Below, one piece after another: positions 24,857 through 38,016 of a stretch of DNA of 64,000 nucleotides. The stretch is from Sympetrum striolatum (lineage: Eukaryota; Arthropoda; Insecta; Odonata; Libellulidae), in the NCBI GenBank assembly GCA_947579665.1, contig OX388351.1, forward strand, positions 62,504,939 through 62,568,938. The letters are read 5' to 3'. The notes beneath the pieces are model-generated. The model was not told where the DNA came from and did not search any database. It saw only the letters and a list, made by a program, of their open reading frames with translations. Position 1 is the first letter of the stretch, and every line of letters starts with the position of its first letter. The position numbers were made by a program, and so were the translations under genes.

Positions 24857-26329
24857 ATTTTATTTATAGTTTATAGTTAGTTTCCTTAATTACCGAAAAT
24901 ACGTATTTCCGAATAAATCACTAATATCTTAGAAGCCGTAAAGGAAAAAATAATGTTGAATTTCGTACATAAGTAAGTTTCGTCATCAAGGAAAACTTTT
25001 TCAATGTGCTACAACCCCGCTAAACTGAAACTGTCATCACGAGGAGATATTGCTTTATTTTTTGCTCTTCGCGTTTCAAAACTTCGTCCCTTAAAGCAAG
25101 GAATGACAGATGCGTCTAACGTTGGACACAGGCGCTGCCGCCATAACGGAAGCGCCGTCTGGCCAATCGCGGTTGACCTCACGGGAAAGTGTGGCCACAG
25201 CGGGAACATATGTTCTCTGCGTCATCACTCTCCGATCCTCCTAATTACTTCCTTCGGGCATAACTCTGCGGTGATTCATGACCATGCAAAATAAAAGCAA
25301 ATCTTCAAAGGAGCAAAACGAAAACGAATCTTCAAAGAGAAACATATGGCATATTTCCGAATTTGAAGGATTTCCGGGTAGAAGTAACTAAAATAGTGAA
25401 GAAAAAAAGCCTTCGTTGCTGTATCCAGGAAGTTTATAGATCAGATTGATTGTCTGTCGGTGAGGTATTCAGTACAAAGACGTGTTGGATCCTCACATCC
25501 TCTACCATTGACTTTTAAGAGATAGTTGAGGAGAATGATGCTTACTAGATGAGGAGTGAGGTACTTTCCCTTGCTTTCTTCCCCGAGCTAAAATGTTATG
25601 AGCGAAAAATGCCTCTTTAAATATAGAACATTGACTCTTTTCGTAGAATTGCTTAAGGATCTAAGTCAGTGGCAAAAGAGTGAGTCAAAAGTAAAATGAA
25701 AAATCACTTGTTCTTTGTTCTATACTAATAGTTGGACGAAGAACATTTCATTCATCAGAATATGGTAGCAGTAATAGATTGATAACATGATATTATTTAA
25801 AAATATTCGAACGTGATCCAGAGTTTAATTTTTACAATTTTGTCTTTAAAATATGCTTCAATATTTAAACAGTTCAATTGAAACTTTTGTATTTGTATTT
25901 TGGCTCATGAAGGAAAATGTATTTATTTAAATTTGATTCATTAACAGTCATTTCGACCAATTACAATGAATCTTACAACAAAATATTGAAATAAACATAT
26001 TTCTACCTAATTTTAATCTACATTATGATGCCGCGATAATAGAATGCAGTAGAAAAATAACACATGCCTTGGCTGAAATAGTTATACTTTTTATATTAAC
26101 GGTAAGCAACATGAAAAATGGCGAGAACCTCTTCAAAATATGAAATAGTTCTCATCTGTTTTAATTGTGTGCATTTCACACTTGATTGTGCATTGAGTTT
26201 CATACTTGCAAATTCTATTTATAAAAGTAAATCACCAAATTTACTTTTATGATAACAATACTATTTTCAATAGCGTTTCTATTATGTAATTGAATAGTCT
26301 TTTAATATCTGTAAAACAAATTACTTTAC
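24857..26329. other. Gene-free interval
   Basis: No gene or element was recognised. A GC-richer block at 25000-25280 lacks an identifiable exon. A perfect hairpin lies at 26221-26250. Confidence 0.4.
26221..26250. repeat. Perfect 12-bp inverted repeat
   Basis: ATAAAAGTAAAT and ATTTACTTTTAT flank a 6-base loop CACCAA. Origin unknown. Confidence 0.75.
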
Positions 26330-26337
26330 GCTATTAT

Positions 26338-26557
26338 CAGGTACGGATCTAGAAAAAAATTTGGGGGGGGGGAGGTCCGATAGAAAAATTTAAAAATAAA
26401 AGAGATTTCGTCTTTCACAAAACGTGACGTTAGAATTGTGTTAGACGAACTCGATTTTTTTATTTGAATTTCATTTTCGAAAAATAGGCACAAGTGATAT
26501 TTCGGGGGGGGGGGGGGGGTCCGGACCCCCAAGACCACCCCCTTGGATCCGTACCTG
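26338..26557. mobile_element. Non-autonomous hAT-type MITE, 220 bp
   Basis: Terminal inverted repeats start CAGGTACGGATC at both ends (26338 and the complement ending at 26557). The element is flanked by a perfect 8-bp target duplication GCTATTAT (26330-26337 and 26558-26565). Eight-base duplications and CA(G/A)-type tips are diagnostic of the hAT superfamily. Just inside each end sits a G-run or C-run region (a G-run near 26364-26374, a long G-run near 26504-26519, then GTCCGGACCCCC), so the subterminal sequence can pair extensively. There is no coding capacity; it must be moved by a hAT transposase in trans. The intact duplication and near-perfect tips suggest a fairly young insertion. Confidence 0.9.
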
Positions 26558-26565
26558 GCTATTAT

Positions 26566-28420
26566 TATAAATAAAAAGCTTAGTGTGGTTTAGTTGAAAT
26601 TTTGTCATGAAGCAGATTTGCGTGAATGGATACCACGGAGTGATTACCACGTCTTTGTTAAAATTGCTGCATAATCTCACGGGAATATGACCAGAGATCC
26701 CACTGCATAGTATATGGGGAAGTTAAGAAAACCTCACTCGATAAAAGTCGGGCTGTATCAGTCAGATATTCTTTTCCCTCTTGACCTGAATACATTTGAG
26801 GGCAGGGATGGAAAGGCATCTCATCCCTCTGGTTCAATCAGAATTTCCCAACTGGCCTTCCTTTCCGTTGCCATCTCTTTCTCACTCCTTCACCAAACAA
26901 TCAGTAAAGTGACCCTTCAACCTCCAACTATATCCACTTCCACCACTTACGAGCCTTCTCTTTCTTTCAGTTTCTTTTGGAGGCTCGAGAGAGTGCATTT
27001 TATGGTCTCTTGTTTTCGATCGTGAACGAAATCATTCTTGGAAGCTCTCACCCGATGGAATACTTTACTAGATTACAAGGAGCATTTATGCAATGTAACG
27101 TATCATTGCAGACGATGCATCCACATTCTTACTCTTGAAAACATATGAAAACGTAAGGTACCTGAACGTGGGATATTTTTTATAGATCTGACAAGTTCTA
27201 AAATATCAATCTTTCAATAATATACTGCAAAAGGAGGTTGTAAGTCAAGGGAAAATCATTTTAGGGAGGGTAATAAGAGGAGAGATATGTGGGAAACTAA
27301 ATTCGTTTACGAGAAGACTTTGATCAGAGAATTTTGCTATTTCTATTATTTTTATCAAGTTTAACCGACGTCCTTTTATTTATTAATGAAGATATTTGAG
27401 GATAAAAACCCTCTTGTGCACGAATATATCTTGTAAAATAGTCATCCACAAAGTGACCCCTGAACATATTGCTATTATTTATTATAAAAAAGGTCCGAAT
27501 GGCAATTTGATTTGCTCTCATTTTTTTGTAAACATATCTGCATTTCTTTTCTCGCTGAGATGTAAATTAGATCGGAACAGCCCATTAATCAATTTTCGAG
27601 TGACAATACGTCTTCATGCATTTGATTTTCTTTTACCGTTTATTATTAACAATATATATAAAATGTATTTTGAATGTGGATACTTGCTTCCCTTACGCTC
27701 AAAACAGTGAGTTATTTTTTGCGCCGTTCTTGTAAATTGGAGAACATCGAAAAGTTCATAGCAAAGATCATTCGATTATTTTCACATTTAATCAGACTGT
27801 TTGCGTTTAAAGAAGAACAGTGAAATTCTGAACTGGTTACATCTCATAATTTTGTGATTGATTGTTAAAGTTGAGCGACTACTCCCAGTGCAGCGATTAT
27901 TCGAGCTTTAAAGCCAATCAAAAGAAGAAACGGAAAAGCATTGCATAAGAGTAAAACTTGTGATGTTAGTAACTATTTACCTTCTACTATAATTTCTCAA
28001 ATAGTTATCTGAATATTTTAAGGTATGTTTAAGTATTTCGTTTAAGATTCGGATAGCCTTCCTATTAGGTAAGTATAGATAAGGATTGTTTTTGTTAACT
28101 TCAATCTTGTGTATTTTAGTCAGTTTTACAACTGAGCAAATGATATTTATTTATATTATAAATCGATATTGGTGATTGACACTTGTGGGGACTCTATGAC
28201 TTGGAAAATCGCCGTGTTTCCAATTCGATGAATTATAATTTTCTATTTTGTTCCAGGGTTAATACTCTTGTTGCTCAGATCTCACTACAGCTCTGCTTAC
28301 AATCATGTACGTATAATAAGATTGCAGATATTGTAATACGTATCCCTGTGGAATGGAAAAATTGGTTTTTGTATTTATCTACCTCTTTAGAGCTTCTGTC
28401 CTTAGGTTTCAACGTAAATG
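26566..28420. other. Gene-free interval
   Basis: No gene or element was recognised; short frames only. Confidence 0.4.
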
Positions 28421-28429
28421 TTGTCTCCT

Positions 28430-28745
28430 CAGCAGTTGAATCTCTCTCTTCGTCTCTGCATAATTCCTTCCTTCTTTCATATCCGTTAGCATTATGTGCC
28501 TCCTTCCTTCTCTTTTCGATTTTATTATTAACTTATGCACACACTTCTTCTTTACAATGTGTCCAATCTATCTTGCCTTTCTTTTATAATTTCTCTCAGA
28601 AAAATTCTTTCCTCTCCTATCCTACGATGCATTTCTTCCCTCTTAATTTTATCATTCCATCTCCAATCTCCTACGTTTGCCGCCTTATCCAATTCTACAA
28701 CAGTGAAAATTGCGGAATTTTTACCCCAATGAGAAAATAAGATGT
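28430..28745 (-). pseudogene. Degenerate LINE endonuclease/reverse-transcriptase C-terminus
   Basis: On the minus strand, about 28720-28552 encodes DWRWNDKIKREEMHRRIGEE followed by LREIIKERQ. This fits the conserved tail of endonuclease/reverse-transcriptase polyproteins (W..K..NEE...R.GE....L..I..R). In shifted frames downstream, about 28500-28430, pieces like GRNYAETKREIQ continue the same tail. At least one frameshift and several stops interrupt it, so it is a dead fragment. The overlapping 185-codon plus-strand frame (28183-28740) is antisense to this and has no domain of its own. Confidence 0.55.
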
Positions 28746-28797
28746 TAAAAGATTGAAAATTTGTAGGCATACAATGAATACAATAATTATGCATATA

Positions 28798-29098
28798 TTA
28801 CACCCCAAACGTGTAATTGCCCATTTCATGAATTGGGAAATTACACGTTTGGGGTAACAGGAACCCTACCTACCCCACTCAACCCATCGGCGTCGCGCAT
28901 ATTTAATTAATTATTTAATCTCCGCTACAAATCGTGAAATATGCGCGGCGCCGATGAGTTGAGTAGGGTAGTTAGGTTCCTTTCACCTCAAACGTGTAAT
29001 TGCACAATTCATGAAATGGGCAACTTCTGCCCATTTCATGAATTGGGCAACGCGCCTGCCCATTTCATGAAATGGGCAATTACACCTTTGGGGTGTAA
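28798..29098. mobile_element. Three-palindrome fold-back MITE, 301 bp
   Basis: The outer ends are inverted: TTACACCCCAAACGTGTAAT at the left versus ATTACACCTTTGGGGTGTAA at the right. Inside are three consecutive palindromes. (1) 28803-28854: 16-bp perfect arms CCCCAAACGTGTAATT. (2) 28860-28980: arms beginning GGAACC and running about 45 bp each, with GCGCATATTT at the inner side. (3) 28985-29098: contains tandem CCCATTTCATGAA(A/T)TGGGC blocks that are themselves palindromic. No coding frame. A target duplication could not be assigned; the flanks share only CATATA-like AT-rich sequence. Confidence 0.75.
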
Positions 29099-32000
29099 CA
29101 CATATATTATTACGCTGATAAAATAATTATAATAAAACATATATACTAAGTGAAAAAAGGGTATACGGCAAAGTTATGACATTAGGGTGAAGAAAATCTC
29201 TAAATAGCCGTTGCTTATCTAGACAATTGAGCTGAACAACGGCTGTTTGGAAATTTATTTAAACACAATACATATTAAAAAATATTATTAGAATGCATAT
29301 AGTATTTATTGATAAAATTATTATGCATATATTATTATGGTAATGAAGCCATTATATTATAAAAATATATTTTCACAAATATTATGACAATACATATAGT
29401 ATTTATTAATACAAGAATTCTACAATATTATTATTTCCACAATAGATTCATTTTTTTGACATCTTAATTATGGCGCTCCACGCCATCGCGCATTAATTTT
29501 ACTCGACAGAAACTTAAAAGTCCTCCCAAGATAACAATTAGAAAGTAACAGCGTAGCGCCGAGGAAAGCTAACGAGAAGGGAGACCGCGTCGTTTGTCGA
29601 ATCCTGGCATTTTCAGCGACTCCGTATTCTTCAATCCCCGCTGAACTTGATTCACTGCGGACTCGGCGCCTTAAGAACATGTTAATCCCACGCATAGCCG
29701 AGCGACTGAAGCTAGGAAACTCATTCACTTGTAGCGGTTTGCTTTATTTATCGCCCCCTCTATGCCCGCTTCTTTCCCGGGAGGCCTTCCATTCCGCCAA
29801 AGGACTCTTAGCAGGGTCCGAGGATAAGAAACAGCGGCGGGTCATTACGGAAGAGGGTATTTCCCTCAAGAGGAGAAGCAATTAATTAAGGGCTTCCTCA
29901 TGAAGTAAAATTAGGGAAGGAAAGAGGGGAACTTGGAGATTTGCCTCCGCAAAGGCGCATGGCCTCGACTGTATCTGGAAGTCGAGCGAGTGGAATGTTT
30001 GCTTGGATCGAGCAAACATGTCTGCAGAGGACGTATTGCAAGAATCGGCCATAAAAGAGGATTTCGAGCTCGGACCCCGCAGGCGAGAAAAATAAAAGTT
30101 TAATCCTCCGGGGAATTCTCAAATGTAGTGGATTGAGAGTTGCTTATGGAAGCTGCTCGGTTGGTTTAATTTACTTACATGTTTGATGGCAAGGAAATTA
30201 TTGAGGGACGCATTGCAAAAGTTTAAAAAGTAATGCTCCTTGATGTTTCAATAACGACCTTAGGATAAATTTGATGCATCCTTCATAATACAAAATATTT
30301 ATCGTGGTCATAGTATGGGACGTTAATTATGAATATCGAAGTTGATTTTTCAATAAATTAAAATTGATTACAGTAATCACATATATGCTAAAATTACAAT
30401 TTTATGTTGGTTAAAATATTTATTTCACCACTATTTCTCATGATGATAGTTAAAACCATTCACTACACAACACAGGGTTTTAAGCATTCGTCAGGGATCT
30501 TAAATCTTCCAAGCTATTCCAATAGAATTTTTTATCCTTTGCTTATCTTATGAATTTCTCTCCCTGCTTTATTCGATATCTCCCATGCACAACCACCATT
30601 CCATTGAGCCTTGAATAACTTTAAATGAATCGAGATGATTTGCTTATCGCAATCTCCTTCGTATCCAGTTGACTTTCCAGGTGTTCATATTTTTATCTGT
30701 GCCCGAGTACGTTCTCTGCCAAGTTGACTGTATTAATAGATAGCTTAGAGGCTACCGTTTGGTTATACCTACAAAGGAAGCAGTGAATCCAATAAGGGTA
30801 CTCTTCTCGCTATGGAGAGCGGAAGCTTTCATACGACTGTTTAAGTGGTAAAGAGCGTGTTTACTAATACATAGGATAGCCCTCATCTGTTCCCATCAGT
30901 GTGTTTATTTGTACTACTAGCATGACTGTAAAGTCTGGAATAGGAGCGTGAAATTCTGCGCTAATATCATCAAGGCGGAAAATATTTACCTTTCTCCGGG
31001 AAAATTAAGCTAGCTTAGAGAGAAGTGAATAAGCGGCGAAGTAGTGGAATATCCTCTGTATTTTGAACAGAAAGGGGTGCAATTTGCACACCCTGTGCAC
31101 CTTATCCTTCAGGGGTAAATACGACGTTGTTTCGGAATAGTCTAATTTTCAAATCACAGTTACTGTTCCATGAAACGGAATTTACTGTTCCTTTTTTGAA
31201 TTACTCTGCGAGGAATTGAAATGTGTCCTAAATTTATCGCTTGAGATAAGCTTATAATCTGCATCGCGGAAAATCATCCTCATTAGGAGTATGAATTCAC
31301 GAGGAAGTCAAGATTTGTCCAAAATAGTATTTGAAACTCATGAGCATTTACGGTTACATCTTCCGGGTGTCATAATAGGGGGATATACCGTATTTCCAAA
31401 GCGTAATTTCTGATTTATATGCTTAATAAACATATCATAGATTTTGGTCTCACTTAATGATTATCAATGTGCATTTTAGCTGTCGGGAAAATTTTCTTCA
31501 GTCGTTTGACTATAGCTGAATAAGTTTAAGCCATCAAACAGTTTATTTTTCATGTGCTTGTTTAATACTATAAAAGATTTAATTTAAATATATTTAAATA
31601 AAGATTTAATGCTATAAAAGAAAACATTCTAAAATAAATAAAATTTTTCTTTTGATACAAGATGGAGTTTCACCTTTTAGCATGAAAATAAGACGAATTA
31701 AACAAATTAGAATAGCGCATCCTAAAATTATAAAATTAGGTCGAAAATAATTTTATAAAAATTAATACGAAGTATATAAAAGTTTACAAAAAGTAATGGA
31801 CGGTAAACAATGAAGGGTCTAAGAAAGCGTAAAAACTCCTATGAACCACCAATTCATATATTTAGGAATTTTTACGGTTAATGGGAGTGTGTAATTTCAC
31901 ATATGCTTTAATAGTTACTGTTGTATGTATGAGTGAGTCCAGCAACTTTCGTAAACAATGCTTTGAAGCAATTGAAAGGAATTAATTTCAAGTTCTTTTC

Positions 32001-33680
32001 CATGAGAAAGAAATATTACATTTAGGATTCGTTAGAAATCCAGTTTACTATTATATATAGATATTTTGTAGAATAAAAATCCTTGGTTCAACTCTAAATG
32101 GATACAAATAATCCTCAAAAGAAGGCCTGTGGACTTTCATTTTTAGTGGAATAAAATTAGGAATATTGATCCGACGAAATTAAAAAAGTATCACTCGCTT
32201 AATATACCCATACCTCTCAGAATCCTCTTGGTTAGTATAATACATTAATTCAGTCTTCTTTCCGTGGTAAAGACTGATAAGTGGTAAATAGACTGATATG
32301 TTTTGGTTTCCACAGGAAAAAAACTGTTTTAATAAAACTTTTCTTGTTGAAACCAGAATATTTCTGTCTAATTATTCACCATGAATAACATCTTGATAAA
32401 ATTTATAATCAAGCAGGCTGTTTGAATAAACAGTGCATACAATACTATTTAAGCCGACAAGGTAGATTACAGTAGATATGAATAATTTGTCACCCAAGAA
32501 AATCACCTCAGAACTTCAACGACCGCCTTCCGAGAAAAGATTGGTCAAGCGCAAGGAGATCTCGAAATTTTTCCGATCGCTACCCATAACTGAAACCCTG
32601 TGCAATATCCACTCTATGTAGTCATTTGCCCGTCCGGTTGAAAAAACAATCAAGGGGAGAATGCAAATCAGACGGCCTTTTCGTGGATCCACCCCCTTCA
32701 TCAGGATCACAAATCGGTCAGCGGGAGTTAGTTCGAGAGTTAACGTAACACACCAACCCCCATATCCCGTTCGTGCCACTTTCCATATCCAATAGACAGA
32801 CCCCTGCTGGAGTTCCCATTTCTAACATCCTGCCTTCACTCACACAAACACTCCCCGCCCACCAAAAGCCATTTTCTCAAAATTCGATGCCTTTCCGAAC
32901 CTTCGGAACATGCCTTCCAACCCCCTCACGCCACGCTCCCTTCTCGGGATACACTCCTTTCTAACCGAAAACCCCTCGCCGGGGAAAAAAAAACCTCACC
33001 CTTATTTCCATTCGCTTTGATCTCCCCTCATCCCATTGCCGAGGAAAAAACCTTCCCCCTAGGGTAACTTATGCCTCCAGTCCCTAACGCATACTCCTGG
33101 ACTACCAGCAGGTCTGTCTCTCTCTTTCGCTCTCTTCGCTTTAAAACCCACGACCGCTTCTGCATCCTTTATGAGCTCCCTTTCCCTCCGCTGGGGAATA
33201 TTTCCATTTTCTTTCCTCCTGTCGCATCTTCTCTTTCTACTTTCTCCTTTTCTCTAATCTTCTTTGCCGTGTCTTGTCCAAAATTCCTTCATTTCCAAAC
33301 TTCACCTTTCACCCATTGAGAATCAGAGCATCTTGTCTTATCTAGTCAATCAATTCCTCTATTTTTAGTTTTTTTTAGAATTTCTTTGAAGAATTGATGA
33401 GTAAGTAGCTAAATCCATGAGCGTGTGAACATTTTTAAAGTTACGAACGTAGCACTAGCACCAATTCGAGGAATGAATGAAAATAATACATCACACTAGT
33501 CTATATACTTTAAAGGCTTGGATATTCTAAGAAGGCTACGTTTTCTAAGAAACAGAATGAAGAATTTACTTGGTGGTTAGCAAATAAATGTTTCTAATGT
33601 GATCTTTGTATCTAATAATTCATAGAAACAGTGGATATTTTTTTTCTTTTTCCGGGTCCTTTTTATACGAAAAACTGTTA
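29099..33680. other. Gene-free interval
   Basis: No gene was recognised. A small hairpin relative of the 41.85-kb element lies at 29190-29247. GC-richer blocks at 29470-29870 and 29890-30110 and a strongly pyrimidine-rich (top strand) block at 32770-33310 have no identifiable exon. Confidence 0.4.
29190..29247. repeat. Degenerate hairpin related to the 41.85-kb fold-back
   Basis: AAATAGCCGTTG and CAACGGCTGTTTGG face each other across about 20 bp. The stem sequence matches the CCAAATAGCCGTTG stem of the 113-bp hairpin at 41854-41966. Confidence 0.45.
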
Positions 33681-33688
33681 TTAGAAGT

Positions 33689-33872
33689 TAAAATTTTCCA
33701 ATTGCCATCTTTATCGGCGTTATTCTTCTCACACCCCGGTACTCCGAGAAAACAAGACAGGAAACTTTCTCTAATATTTTGGAGAATCTTTAATAAAGTT
33801 TCCTGTCTTGTTTTCTTGGAATACCGGGGAATGAGAAGAGGAACGCTGACAAAAATGCTATTGGAGATTTTA
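33689..33872. repeat. Long imperfect hairpin, 184 bp
   Basis: Two arms of about 80 bp (33689-33768 and 33795-33872) are inverted with a 26-base loop. The inner 33 bp of the arms (CCGGTA..TCC.AGAAAACAAG and onward to GGAAACTTT) differ at only two positions; the outer part is more diverged. No target duplication or transposase signature was seen. It could be a fold-back MITE, a local inverted duplication or a small-RNA precursor. Confidence 0.75.
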
Positions 33873-36059
33873 AACCTCTAATTCCTTAATAGCCGTGTCT
33901 CAACTTTCTATTGTTTTCACGAAAAATGGTTATTTCTTTAAACTATTTAATTGAAATATTTAATTAATTTTGGCAAGGCGTGATACATTATACTGTGCTC
34001 GATTCCATGTTAAATACACAAATTCTCTTTGAGATCTTAATTGGAAATTATATCTGTATGATATTGTCCAATGTGTGTAGTGTTAGATTAAAATTAATAA
34101 ACGCATCATAATTTTAGATGTGTAATCGAGCCCAAATGTTGACCGGATCATATTCTTTCATATTTTAATTGTATTCTATTGCATTTATCTCCTTTACATT
34201 TATATCCCAATTGTTATCAAGCACTTACGGTGAAGGGCTGTGTTGTACTTACAATTTTATCTAAAATCAAAAATATTATACGTGGAGATGTTTTATATTT
34301 TCTACCCATTCATTTGCTATAAAATTCTATCATTGAAATTTTGGGTAGCAAAGGAATTCATGTTAAGCTCTTATTTATTTTAATTCCATGCTATTTTATC
34401 TGTTTAAATGTTTGAAAGAAGACGGTTTTTATACATCTTCATCGGCTTCATTACTAAATTATTAATAATATCATTACTTATAAGTATGCATTATGTTAAT
34501 ACACAACTTGCTTTGGTCTGTATCTATCTATAAATTCATGGTATTTCTTGCTTCGTCACTCTGCAGGAAAGAGTTGTTTTCGAGCTGGAGGCCTTGTCGT
34601 TACCATGTTTCACGATCATAAAATTGGCCCTTATGAAATAAGCACATAATTGTAGAACCAAGAGGTACGACGGACATTTTTCTCAGCTTGTTATCGAAGT
34701 TTACATATGCTTCTCACGTCGGGATAAGAAAAGCAGCTATTTATGCGACTCGTACGTTTCCCAACTTCTTCTCCCGCATTTTCACAAGTTTTCAGACTTG
34801 TTTACACACTCGAATATGCGAAGAGTTTCCCCTTGTTTGTGCTTTTACTCTCTTTCTTCTCGTGGGCACCGTTTTTATGCCTCCCACCTCTTCCTCCTCG
34901 CGTTCGGAAATTTTTGAAAGGAAGTTCGAGAAGTGTGTCGGGAAGCGAAGCTTTTTTCATCGCGCAACCAGATGCTTGAGGGGCTTGGGTTTCGACGCCG
35001 GTGGGAGGGAAAGACTCCCGTATGGATTAGATGAGTAGGGGTTTTGTTTTCCCCTGCATCAAACGGTTTTTTCACGGGAGAACTTTTTTTTACCGAAATT
35101 CTTCGGGCGTTGTGAAATAAAGGGAAGCTGCTGGTCACAGAAATTCTCACTTTATCGCCGTGAAAATCTATTATCATCGCTTCAGAGGGATTGGTCGAGA
35201 CAGTCGATCGCTTTAAAATGGCGTCCGATACTCGAATGTTCCGGTTTCGGTTTAACAATGAAAAACCGACGCCAGCGCCGGTGCCAAAAAACTGAAACGC
35301 TCTGAATGTGAAACGAATAAGAATTCGATGCGATGCTTGGAAATTTCATGCACCGATGGAGAGCGGTCTCCGATAACGTGATGAATTGAAAAAATGTCTG
35401 GATATCGATGGAAAGGAATTAATCGGATTAAAATTTATCATCCATTCGCCAAATTCCATAACTTTTAGCACACTCTCTGATAGAAAAATTCCTAACTGAA
35501 ATCACGCGGGAAAAAATCTCATTTTGCGACCTCTTCGGCCGCAGTTGAATCTCCGAGATCTAATTAAGCGTTCGGACGTTCACGCTTCAAAAATTCCGCG
35601 GTCCAGATCTAAAAAATTATACTTTAAAAATTCAATTCATATACTCTCCAGGAATTTAGAATATACTCCACTTTAGGGATATCATGTATGTCTTTGTCGG
35701 CAGGTATGAAGAGATTATATATGCTTTTATCGGTGGCTTGTGTATTGTATAGGACTTATGTTTCAATTGAGGAAGGATTCAAGCAGTATTATATTTACTC
35801 TGTCATGAAATAAGCCTTAAATTTCAACACGCGTAATGGCTGTAGAGCAAGAATGCACAATACTTAGTGATACTTTACGATACTATATGATTTTTACCTA
35901 ATTAAATATTCTTATTATCCTTTATCTATAATAAGAATATTTTCAATTACAAACTTCATTTTTCAATGCTTAATGTTTAAAATATGTAGTAATTTCCTTG
36001 TAAATTATGTAGTTTTGTTTTTATAAAATGTGTAAATTTTTGAGCGAATGATTCTATGC
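33873..36059. other. Gene-free interval
   Basis: No gene or element was recognised. A GC-richer block at about 34700-35300 has frames up to 127 codons (34875-35258, minus) without a recognisable domain. Confidence 0.4.
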
Positions 36060-36416
36060 GTCCAGTTGCTGATTTCATCTATGTTATTTTTTTATTGTCT
36101 TACTTTTGTGATTTCTATGTTATACGTGAAATTTATTTACATTTTTAGACTTTGCTATCAGTAGGTTTTCACAGATTTTTCTTCCTGATTTGATTGTATT
36201 TTCTTGCTGTGGATGTTTTTTTCTTAAAATTACACCTAAGGTTTTTTCTACATTTAGTCCTAATTTTTTCTCTATCATTTTTATTTCCTAGTAAAGTATT
36301 TATATTTTATTAATTTCATTTACGACAGATTACATGAGAAAAAGAGACTCTGGTCTCAATCTAAATGAAGAACTTAAGACCAACAAATGCAATAAAAGAC
36401 TTTAAATAATCAAATA
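36060..36416 (+). mobile_element. LINE 3' end, family L, 5'-truncated copy B
   Basis: It aligns by eye with the 63-kb LINE 3' region: TATCAGTAGGTTTTCACAG (about 36158), GCTGTGGATG, ACACCTAAGGTTTTTTCTAC, GACAGATTACATGAG, then the stem-loop GAGAC-TCTG-GTCTC (36344-36357), TCAATCT and a terminal AT-rich tail TTTAAATAATCAAATAAT. The coding part is absent. The 5' boundary is approximate. Confidence 0.65.
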
Positions 36417-37646
36417 ATATTTTTCTATACTACTGGTGAGCTATATAAGAATCTTCTTAACAAACATTCAATGTTCGGAAGAAAATTCTTTGCTTTTCGG
36501 AAGATGTGGCAAATTGGCCTAATACATGATACACATAATGATTTCCAACAGTAAGGTTTGGTTACTCCTGGGGATAAAATTTCCCCGCTGTTTCAAGACT
36601 TATAGATCGCATGCATTTTTAGGAAAGCTTTTATCGATTCCCATACGCTCCCTATCAGAATCGAATCTTATTTCCTGGAAACTCATATCCAAGGTTGTAA
36701 AGTCCGCTTGGGAGCTGCATGTGGATTGCATAAGACTAAGGGGGACGTAGGTCTGGTCGTATAAGATCAAGGATACTTGAAACGTACTCGTGTAAAGAAA
36801 TGGTAGAACGAAGAGCAGCTTGTATGCACCGATTTGACAATGATGAAAATTGTTACATACATCGCAAAAATGAAAATTTTGAAGTGGAACCGATATTTCA
36901 AGGATTTAAGTACTATTTCATGTTTTTAAACAACAATGAACTTAAATAAATTTTAGTTCAAACTGATAAAATTTTATTTCCTTGTTGGATTGATTGAATC
37001 GAAGATTTCATGTATAGTAGGCTTATACAAGCAAAATTTTTTTTTATTCCATTAAGTTATTATTTGTAAACTGAAAAACCTAAGGTTACCGTGCCAAATA
37101 ATATGGGATCCTCAATCGATTAATTAGACGATGTCCTCTAAACTCGAATGCCCCTCTGGATTTAGGGGCATTTAAATTAGTCGTTGAGATCAAACAATAA
37201 TCTGTTGAGGGGTTACTATTGCAAACAAAGATGATATCATTCTTAGATGCTCAATCAATGATCACGTATCACAAGATCACTGTTAATAAAAGGAAACGTA
37301 CGGGTGGTATGGTAGAAAAAGTATGATGTACATAGTACTAATTGTTTTTCTTGCAGTAGGCATACATTTTTACTATAGTAGCTTTCCTTGGAGAACAATA
37401 GCGGAAGTATATTTTCCTTTATAGAATCGATTATTCTAGTTTCATAACATTAATATCACATTAGTCATCTTGGTTAAATACAACTGCATATTTCAGTTTC
37501 CTCAGACGTTTTCTGTTTTCTTGTTTTTTTTTAAGCTTTTTGTTTTCTCTGGAAAGCAAACTATTAAGTTCTATTTATTCACCATGAATTGTGTCTATTA
37601 TAATGTGAGGTATTGAAAGTCGTAGAGGTATAAAATAATTCAGTGG
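36417..37646. other. No feature seen
   Basis: AT-rich spacer between a LINE end and the pogo-type element. Confidence 0.4.
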
Positions 37647-38016
37647 TACCGTAAAATGGGGTAACTTTGGACAAATTTTCATATTTTTCTAAATTTTTCG
37701 TACTATAGATATATTTTTTACTTAAGATATGTATATCATTCGTTTTGCACATTCATTAGCTATTAAACGCCGTAATTTAAGTTTTAAAAAATTTAACCCT
37801 GTTAAATAAAATTTGACTTGAACATTGTCCCGAGTTACCCCACCGAGTGGGGTAACTTTGGACAGTGTAATTTTTTGGACAAAAATTGGTAAAAATGAAG
37901 CCTTTACAACCAAAATTACTTCTAAACGTTTATTTTAACGTTTTTACATGTTTTTAAAATACTTAAACGATTATAAATTCGTTTTATAATGGTGAAAAAT
38001 TGGTAAAATATTAGTT

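Noticed and set aside
26326..26680. Proline-rich minus-strand frames
   Set aside because: They are produced by the G/C runs of the 220-bp hAT MITE.
28183..28740. 185-codon plus-strand frame
   Set aside because: It lies largely antisense to a LINE polyprotein remnant on the minus strand and has no domain; its length reflects the antisense composition.
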